Source of the DNA: Planctomyces sp.
Lineage (GTDB): Bacteria; Planctomycetota; Planctomycetia; Planctomycetales; Planctomycetaceae
Length of the DNA: 47,910 nucleotides
Direction of reading: 5' to 3'
NCBI GenBank assembly: GCA_005778115.1
Contig: SXKJ01000419.1
Span: 1 to 47,910 of the forward strand
Numbering within the stretch: position 1 is the first letter of the stretch; each line of letters starts with the position of its first letter. Below the pieces are notes generated by a model that saw only the letters and a program-made list of their open reading frames with translations, made no database searches and was not told the origin of the DNA. Below, piece after piece: positions 43,005 to 47,910 of the stretch. The position numbers were made by a program, and so were the translations under genes.

Positions 43005-45044
43005 ATGAGAATCCCACAGCTCACCACCATCGTTCGAACGCTGGCCGTCATCGGCCTGCTGTCGAGTCCACTCACGGCCGCCGAGAAGCTCAGCTTGAGC
43101 AGTCTCTTTACCGATCACGCGGTCTTGCAGCGCGACATCGCTGTTCCCGTGTGGGGCAAGGCCGAGCCAGGATCGAAGCTCGTCGTGCAATTCGCGGGAC
43201 AAGAGAAACCCGCCACAGCGGACAAGGACGGCAAGTGGTCCGTGAAGCTCGACCCGTTGGCCGCGTCGGCCGAGGGGCGTGCGTTGACCGTGAAAGCGTT
43301 GGAAGGGAATGAGTCGGTCGCTCGACAAGACGTGCTCGTCGGCGAAGTTTGGATTTGCAGCGGTCAGTCAAACATGGGCTGGTCGCTCAAGCAATCGACC
43401 GGCGGCGAACAAGCGATCGCGGCGGCGGGCGATGCGCAGTTGCGGCTATTCAACGCGAGTGCCCGCGCGGTCGATGAACCGCAGGATTCGATCGGCGGAA
43501 CATGGGCAATCGACTCGTCGCAGAGCGCGACCAACTTTTCTGGTGTTGCGTACTTCTTTGGCAAAGACTTGCGTAAGGCGCTGGGCGTCCCGGTCGGACT
43601 CATCAAGTCGGCGGTTGGCGGAACGGTGTGTGAAGCTTGGACTCCGAAAGCGGACCTCGAAACCAATCCAACGCTCAAGCCGTTGCTCGATCAACAGGCC
43701 CAACGACTGGCTGGCTATCCCAAAGTTCTCGAAGACTACAAGCAACGCGAACCGGAACTGCTGAAGCAATACGAAGAGGCTGTCGCGAAAGCGAAAGCCG
43801 ACAAGAAGCCGGAACCGCGCAAACCCGGCCCGCCACAAGACCCTGCCGTTAACGCCAATCGTCCGTTCGGGCTCTACAACGGTTCGATCACGCCGTTGGT
43901 GCCGTATGCCATTCGCGGAGCCATCTGGTATCAAGGGGAATCGAATTCGGGGCGGGGCAAGGAATATCAAACGCTCTTCCCGGCGATGATCACCGGATGG
44001 AGAAAAGTCTGGGGCCAAGGAGATTTCCCGTTCCTGTTCGTGCAGATTGCGCCGCACGGCGGAATGTTACCGGAGATTCGTGAAGCTCAACGGCTCACAG
44101 TTCAAACGACGCAGAACACCGCGATGGCCGTGACGCTGGATGTCGGTCATCCGTCCGACATTCACCCGCAAGACAAGCAGCCCGTCGGGGCGCGACTCGC
44201 GCTCGCCGCACGAGCACTCGCGCATGGCGAGAAGATCGAACACTCCGGCCCGGCCTACGACGCACTGAGCGTCAGCGGCAACAAAGCCACACTCAGCTTC
44301 AAGCACATCGGTGGTGGGTTGGTCGCCCGTAGTGCAAGCGGCTCGCCTGCCTTGAAAGGCTTCCTGATCGCCGGCTCTGACAACAAGTTCGTTGATGCGA
44401 CAGCCACCATCGAAGGGGACACGATCGTCGTCACCAGTGATGCTGTTGCCGCTCCAGTCGCCGTCCGTTACGGCTGGGTGAACGTGCCGGAAGCGAGCCT
44501 CTGGAACAAAGCCGGCTTGCCCGCGTCGCCATTTCAAACCGACGGCGCGTTCGTGCTGGAAGAGGGCTTTGAGATGCTGTTCAACGGCACCGACCTGACC
44601 GGCTGGCACTACGCCAACGGCCCCGAGTTCAAAGGCATGCAGCACGCCAGCGACGGCCGCTACACCGCTCGCGATGGCCGCATTGTCGTGAATCCCGGCA
44701 AGGGACTGGCTCAGTTATGGACGACGCGTGAATTCCCTCACGACTTCCACTTGAAGCTGGAGTTCCGTGCGGGAGTCAACGCCGACAGCGGCATCTTTCT
44801 CCGCAAGCCGCAGCTTCAATGCCGAGACTACCTGGTCGCTGGCCCGTACAAGGAACTGACCAAGTACAAGCCACAAGACTGGAACGAAGTCGAAGTCATT
44901 GTGAAAGGCGGAGTCGCCACCTGCACCTGCAACGGCGAAGAACTGAAGTTCCCCAACGAGTTGCCGGCGACTGGTCCGATCGGTCTCGAAGCCGACCGCG
45001 GACAAATGGAATACCGCCGGATTCGGATCAAAGAGCTGAAGTGA
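43005..45044 (+). CDS. Sialate O-acetylesterase-like SGNH enzyme fused to DUF1080
   Basis: I start at ATG 43005, preceded by GGAG and giving a signal peptide (1-26, ending LTAAEK). The 679-residue protein has an SGNH-esterase domain: catalytic S122 in WICSGQSNM, G and N positions in AVGGTVCEAW and AIWYQGESN, and the D-x-x-H pair in HPSDIHPQDK (384 and 387). Residues about 522-679 are a DUF1080 domain (3-keto-disaccharide hydrolase fold) starting FEMLFNGTDLTGWH and ending EADRGQMEYRRIRIKEL. The fusion suggests removal of acetyl groups from a polysaccharide while the second domain binds or cuts it. It should be periplasmic. Confidence 0.88.
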   Translation: MRIPQLTTIVRTLAVIGLLSSPLTAAEKLSLSSLFTDHAVLQRDIAVPVWGKAEPGSKLVVQFAGQEKPATADKDGKWSVKLDPLAASAEGRALTVKALEGNESVARQDVLVGEVWICSGQSNMGWSLKQSTGGEQAIAAAGDAQLRLFNASARAVDEPQDSIGGTWAIDSSQSATNFSGVAYFFGKDLRKALGVPVGLIKSAVGGTVCEAWTPKADLETNPTLKPLLDQQAQRLAGYPKVLEDYKQREPELLKQYEEAVAKAKADKKPEPRKPGPPQDPAVNANRPFGLYNGSITPLVPYAIRGAIWYQGESNSGRGKEYQTLFPAMITGWRKVWGQGDFPFLFVQIAPHGGMLPEIREAQRLTVQTTQNTAMAVTLDVGHPSDIHPQDKQPVGARLALAARALAHGEKIEHSGPAYDALSVSGNKATLSFKHIGGGLVARSASGSPALKGFLIAGSDNKFVDATATIEGDTIVVTSDAVAAPVAVRYGWVNVPEASLWNKAGLPASPFQTDGAFVLEEGFEMLFNGTDLTGWHYANGPEFKGMQHASDGRYTARDGRIVVNPGKGLAQLWTTREFPHDFHLKLEFRAGVNADSGIFLRKPQLQCRDYLVAGPYKELTKYKPQDWNEVEVIVKGGVATCTCNGEELKFPNELPATGPIGLEADRGQMEYRRIRIKELK

Positions 45045-45067
45045 GAACCAAAGGAACCCAATAACTC

Positions 45068-45138
45068 CCCGAAGTTCTGTTAGCACGACGCGCAAGCGAG
45101 TGGTTCCGACGACGGCCACTCGCTTGCGCGTCGTGCTA
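45068..45138. repeat. Palindromic repeat, family D (copy 3), with paired substitutions
   Basis: Arms at 45081-45104 (TAGCACGACGCGCAAGCGAG...) and 45116-45138. Compared with copies 1 and 2, CCAGCG is CAAGCG in the left arm and CGCTGG is CGCTTG in the right arm, so the stem stays paired. The 5' flank CCCGAAGTTCTGT is shared with copy 1. Confidence 0.9.
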
Positions 45139-45154
45139 ACTTGCTATTGGGATC

Positions 45155-45177
45155 GGGAGCTTTTGTGCTCCCGTTCC
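45155..45177. terminator. Possible terminator between convergent genes
   Basis: GGGAGC (45155-45160) and GCTCCC (45167-45172) close a TTTTGT loop and are followed by GTTCCTT. The T run is weak. It sits between genes ending at 45044 (+) and 45178 (-). Confidence 0.45.
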
Positions 45178-45864
45178 TTAGCCGCGCCGTTTGCCGAGTG
45201 TTGGCCGATTGAGGATCAAGTTCAGCACGAAGGCTTGCTTGATGCCGGCGGGGTCGCGCATCAGTCGGGCCACTTCGGTCACAGTGAACTTGGCACGAGC
45301 GGCGGTGGCTGACGCTGCGGTCGGGGCATCGACGGCGGTAAACGCGCCTAAGTCCTGTTGAACTTTTTCGGCGACGCCGTGTGCCAGGTGGCTCTTTGCT
45401 TGTTGCACGATGCGGCCTTCTTGCATGTGATCGGCCACATGCTGCCGCACTCCGGAACCGAGCGTTGCCGAACCGAGTCCCTTGCGGTCCGAGATACGTC
45501 CGCCTGGCCGAGGACCACCAGAACTTGCGGCCGAACTCTTGTTCGCGGCCGACTCGGCCGGACGCTTGGAGCGATTCTTACCTCGCGAGCGAGGTTTCTG
45601 TGCCCCTTCCTCGGCGACGAGCACTTCCAACTCGTCGGCTTGGCCCTCTTTCTGGCCCATGACGTTTTTGAGGAAGCGGTTGATCTCGGCTTGCAGATCC
45701 TTGTCGACGCGCTTGCCCCCCGCTGCTTGCGGTTGAACTCCGCCGCCGACCGGCTTTTGGTTGCCGTTGAACACGTTCCACAACCAACTGATAAACGCGA
45801 TCACCACAAACAGAATCGAGAGCCACGACTCGCCTGCCGCCAGGACGGGAATGAGAGAGAACAT
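45178..45864 (-). CDS. Membrane-anchored protein of unknown function in the floA cluster
   Basis: The 228-residue protein has one N-terminal membrane helix (about 10-32, LSILFVVIAFISWLW), a charged middle region with many Lys, Arg and Gly (about 75-135), and a helical C-terminal end (VTEVARLMRDPAGIKQAFVLNLIL). That last motif appears in planctomycete proteins encoded beside floA, as I recall them; the role is unknown. Its position downstream of floA on the same strand suggests a part in the same membrane-domain system. The 164-bp gap contains a family B repeat. Confidence 0.6.
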   Translation of the reverse strand: MFSLIPVLAAGESWLSILFVVIAFISWLWNVFNGNQKPVGGGVQPQAAGGKRVDKDLQAEINRFLKNVMGQKEGQADELEVLVAEEGAQKPRSRGKNRSKRPAESAANKSSAASSGGPRPGGRISDRKGLGSATLGSGVRQHVADHMQEGRIVQQAKSHLAHGVAEKVQQDLGAFTAVDAPTAASATAARAKFTVTEVARLMRDPAGIKQAFVLNLILNRPTLGKRRG

Positions 45865-45959
45865 GACAATCGGCCTTTCGACGTAGCACAGGCGGCTCGC
45901 CTGTGATCCCTGTCTGAATTATTGGGACTATCCACCATTCGCGTTGATTTCGGTGTCTT

Positions 45960-46024
45960 GTGAACCGCAAGACGCTAGCCGCGGGTTCTTTTCCTCGACC
46001 CGCGGCTAGCGCCTTGCGGCTCAC
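45960..46024. repeat. Palindromic repeat, family B (copy 2)
   Basis: Arms GTGAACCGCAAGACGCTAGC... and GCTAGCGCCTTGCGGCTCAC match the copy at 10098. Both arms carry a GCGGGTC/GACCCGC inner stem. It ends 4 bases before the floA stop. Confidence 0.85.
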
Positions 46025-46028
46025 GAGA

Positions 46029-47072
46029 TTACTTTGTGGCTGGCTCGCCGCCGGCAATCGAGTCTCGCATCTTGGTATCGGCTTGAAGATTTCGCAGTTC
46101 GTAGTAATCCAGGAGGCTCAGTTTGCTTTCGGCCAGTGACTGTGCGATCGCCAGCGGGATCGCCGCCTCGGCCATGACGACCTTGGCGCGGTTCTCTTGG
46201 ATGAGTGCGACCATTTCCTGTTCCTCGGCGGTGTAGGCGGAGAGCTGTTCTTGGGCCTTGGCCTGAGCTACTCGGACCTGAGCTTCCGCCTGATCGGCTT
46301 GCAACCGGGCACCGATGTTTTCGCCGACGTCAACGTCCGCGATGTCGATCGAGACGATCTCGAACGCCGTCTGTGCTTCCAATCCTTCGCTGAGCACCGT
46401 GCGGGAGATCGAATCGGGATTGGCCAAAACCATCTTGTACGACGCGGTCGAGCCAATCGCCTGCACGATGCCCTGGCCCACGCGTGCAATGACGGTCTCT
46501 TCCGTCGCACCGCCGACCAACTGCTTGATGTTGGTGCGGACGGTTACGCGGGCACGCACCTTCAACTCGATGCCGTCTTTGGCGACGGCGCTCAACGTCG
46601 TGCTGCCACGCTTCGAGTCCGGGCAGTCAATGACCTTTGGATACACGCTGGTCCGGATGGCATCGAGCAGATCGCGGCCAGCCAGATCAATCGCCGCCGC
46701 CGTTTGCCAATCCAGATCAACCAGGCCGGCCCGATGCGCGGCGATCAACGCACGAATCACGTTGGGCACGTTGCCGCCGGCCAGATAGTGAGCTTCCAAC
46801 GCCTTCGTGCTAATCGGATACACCCGCGTCAGTCCTGCCTGCACCGCCATGATCTTGCAGCGGACGATGATCGACGGACTGACCTTCCGCAGCGACATCA
46901 TCAACAGGCTCGGCAGCGAGATGTTGGCCCGCGTCGTGACACACTGAATCCACAAGCTGAAATACCGGGCAAAGACGAGCAAAAAGATCAGCGCGAAAAA
47001 CGCAACCAGCACGAACACACCGAGCAACATCGCATTTTTGTTTTCGGCCAGCAGGGACAGGCGGTTGAACAT
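46029..47072 (-). CDS. floA: Flotillin-like protein FloA
   Basis: I start at ATG 47072 ([15 protein letters not shown]); a TTG-initiated frame begins 12 bases earlier but the ATG has a better-placed GAAAG site. The 347-residue protein matches FloA (UPF0365): an N-terminal membrane helix ([22 protein letters not shown]), a PHB/SPFH-like domain ([71 protein letters not shown]) and an Ala/Glu-rich coiled coil ([19 protein letters not shown]). FloA organises functional membrane microdomains. It follows nfeD on the same strand. Confidence 0.95.
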   Translation of the reverse strand: MFNRLSLLAENKNAMLLGVFVLVAFFALIFLLVFARYFSLWIQCVTTRANISLPSLLMMSLRKVSPSIIVRCKIMAVQAGLTRVYPISTKALEAHYLAGGNVPNVIRALIAAHRAGLVDLDWQTAAAIDLAGRDLLDAIRTSVYPKVIDCPDSKRGSTTLSAVAKDGIELKVRARVTVRTNIKQLVGGATEETVIARVGQGIVQAIGSTASYKMVLANPDSISRTVLSEGLEAQTAFEIVSIDIADVDVGENIGARLQADQAEAQVRVAQAKAQEQLSAYTAEEQEMVALIQENRAKVVMAEAAIPLAIAQSLAESKLSLLDYYELRNLQADTKMRDSIAGGEPATK

Positions 47073-47085
47073 GGTGTCTTTCAAA

Positions 47086-47166
47086 GTAGGTCAGCCTTTC
47101 CAGGCTGACGGAGTGGCGATCGGTATGGTTGGCCGCAAAGGGGGCAGGCAGGAAAGCCTGACCTAC
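47086..47166. repeat. Palindromic repeat between nfeD and floA
   Basis: GTAGGTCAGCCTTTCC (from 47086) pairs with GGAAAGCCTGACCTAC (47151-47166) with one mismatch; further GC-rich inner pairing is weak. It fills most of the 108-bp gap inside the presumed operon. Confidence 0.7.
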
Positions 47167-47180
47167 GACTGGCGGCGGGT

Positions 47181-47771
47181 TTAGCTCTGGCCGAATTCAT
47201 CGTCAAGCGGCGTGCGTTCGTGTTCGACCAGTGGTTGTGAGGTTAGCGACGGATCGGGCGCGGAGCTTTCTCGCACTTGCCGCACGACCAAACGATTGCC
47301 TTTCTGAGCCAGCACTCGTACCGGAGTATCGGTCAGGATGAGCATTCCTTCGCTTTCGGCGTGCAGTCGTTCGCCTTCGACCAGCACCATCCCGCCGGGA
47401 CTGAGCCGAGTCAGCGTCGTCCCGGTTTTTCCGATGAGCCGCGCCAGCCGCTCGGTTTCCGCGACGAAGGGTTGCATCTCGTCTAAGCTGGGAGGGTTCA
47501 TCAACCGCCGGCCGTACTCGGTGCGTGGGAAGGCATAGAACGCTCCGCCCAACACCGACGGAAACAACACGACGAGCGCCGCGATGTAGACCAAGAATAT
47601 CGTCAACTCGCCGGTTCGGCCCCAGGCCTGCCACGCACTCCACACCGAGATCACAAAGACGATTCCGGCCGCCGCCATGATGACTCCGCCGGAGGGAATA
47701 AAGACCTCGGCGACCAACAGCGCTAGCCCCAAGGCCAACGTCAGCACCGCCATCAACGCGTAACTATCCAT
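47181..47771 (-). CDS. NfeD-family membrane protein
   Basis: I start at ATG 47771 (MDSYALMAVLTLALGLALLV), directly before the first membrane helix. The 196-residue protein has three or four hydrophobic helices (about 5-85) with VAEVFIPSGGVIMAAAGIVF typical of NfeD, and a C-terminal soluble OB-fold domain (GKTGTTLTRLSPGGMVLVEGERLHAESEG). NfeD proteins of this short type are encoded next to floA and act with it at the membrane; the long forms with a serine protease domain are different. It heads the cluster nfeD - floA - hypothetical. Confidence 0.88.
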   Translation of the reverse strand: MDSYALMAVLTLALGLALLVAEVFIPSGGVIMAAAGIVFVISVWSAWQAWGRTGELTIFLVYIAALVVLFPSVLGGAFYAFPRTEYGRRLMNPPSLDEMQPFVAETERLARLIGKTGTTLTRLSPGGMVLVEGERLHAESEGMLILTDTPVRVLAQKGNRLVVRQVRESSAPDPSLTSQPLVEHERTPLDDEFGQS

Positions 47772-47843
47772 GACTCGCCGCACCCTTCCGAGAACAACAC
47801 TGGGGATCGCGCGGCAGTGTACCGGGCCGAGATGGTCAGACAA

Positions 47844-47910
47844 GTAGGGTGGGTCGAGTCATCGAGACCCACCACGATCAGCGCAGCTTGTGGTGGGTCT
47901 CGATGACTCG
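47844..47910. repeat. Palindromic repeat, family A (copy 3), cut by the window end
   Basis: GTAGGGTGGGTCGAGTCATC... (from 47844) and the start of its complement (47891-47910, TGGTGGGTCTCGATGACTCG). It matches the copy at 16313 and is incomplete at the right edge. Confidence 0.85.

Noticed and set aside
47772..47843. N-terminal extension of the NfeD gene to 47843
   Set aside because: The extra 24 residues are polar and lie before the first membrane helix without a domain; ATG 47771 starts directly at the helix.

Overview
The window reads as chromosomal DNA of a planctomycete (Planctomycetota, most likely Planctomycetales). The support is its gene families: two DUF1501 Tat-type proteins, a sialate O-acetylesterase fused to DUF1080, a redoxin/cytochrome c/copper-monooxygenase fusion, a Ser/Thr kinase with a TPR tail, a secreted Gly-rich EF-hand protein, and a NfeD/FloA cluster. 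The DNA is GC-rich, most genes stand alone or in pairs, and no tRNA, rRNA, CRISPR array or complete transposon was found.

Layout. 1-6.2 kb is a decayed accessory segment: the 3' end of an IS66-type transposase, a frameshifted HNH-like gene, a truncated DUF4062-like fragment, a 21-bp minisatellite, and a three-gene cassette of unknown function in which every member carries a frameshift or an in-frame TAG. 6.4-14.9 kb holds a TPR/thioredoxin-like protein, the Gly-rich EF-hand protein, the Ser/Thr kinase, a phytanoyl-CoA dioxygenase-like protein and ribosomal protein L25 (rplY/ctc). 15.1-22 kb holds a CinA-C/NMN-adenylyltransferase-like fusion, a prolyl oligopeptidase, a Gfo/Idh/MocA oxidoreductase and the redoxin/cytochrome/copper protein. 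22.2-28.3 kb holds a Tyr/Pro-rich secreted TPR protein, a dolichyl-phosphate-mannose-synthase-like GT2 enzyme, a two-component pair, a charge-block membrane protein and cinA. 28.4-35.9 kb holds peptidase T, a KdgK-like sugar kinase, a squalene-cyclase-fold protein, ClpS, a sugar-phosphate isomerase-like protein, a DUF1501 protein and a small membrane protein. 35.9-45 kb holds a penicillin-acylase-like Ntn hydrolase, a large TPR protein, a second DUF1501 protein and the esterase/DUF1080 fusion. 45.2-47.8 kb is a minus-strand nfeD - floA - hypothetical cluster.

The strongest structural signal is that most intergenic gaps hold a long inverted repeat, with arms of about 20-32 bp around a loop. 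At least fifteen arm families are present, several in multiple copies. Copies are nested inside one another in two places. Arms in different copies differ by changes that keep the two arms complementary. The repeats abut or enter genes: they supply stop codons (GT2 gene, histidine kinase, cinA, DUF1501 gene, small membrane protein), C-terminal tails, and in-frame insertions (cinA, and less certainly the large TPR gene). This looks like a genome-wide set of palindromic, REP/MITE-like elements; no mobilising enzyme is visible in the window.

The genes suggest a heterotrophic, polymer-degrading cell with a large periplasm: secreted peptidases and esterases, sugar acid catabolism (KdgK), periplasmic TPR and redox proteins, and flotillin-type membrane organisation. 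All functional calls come from motifs recognised by eye; no database search was run.
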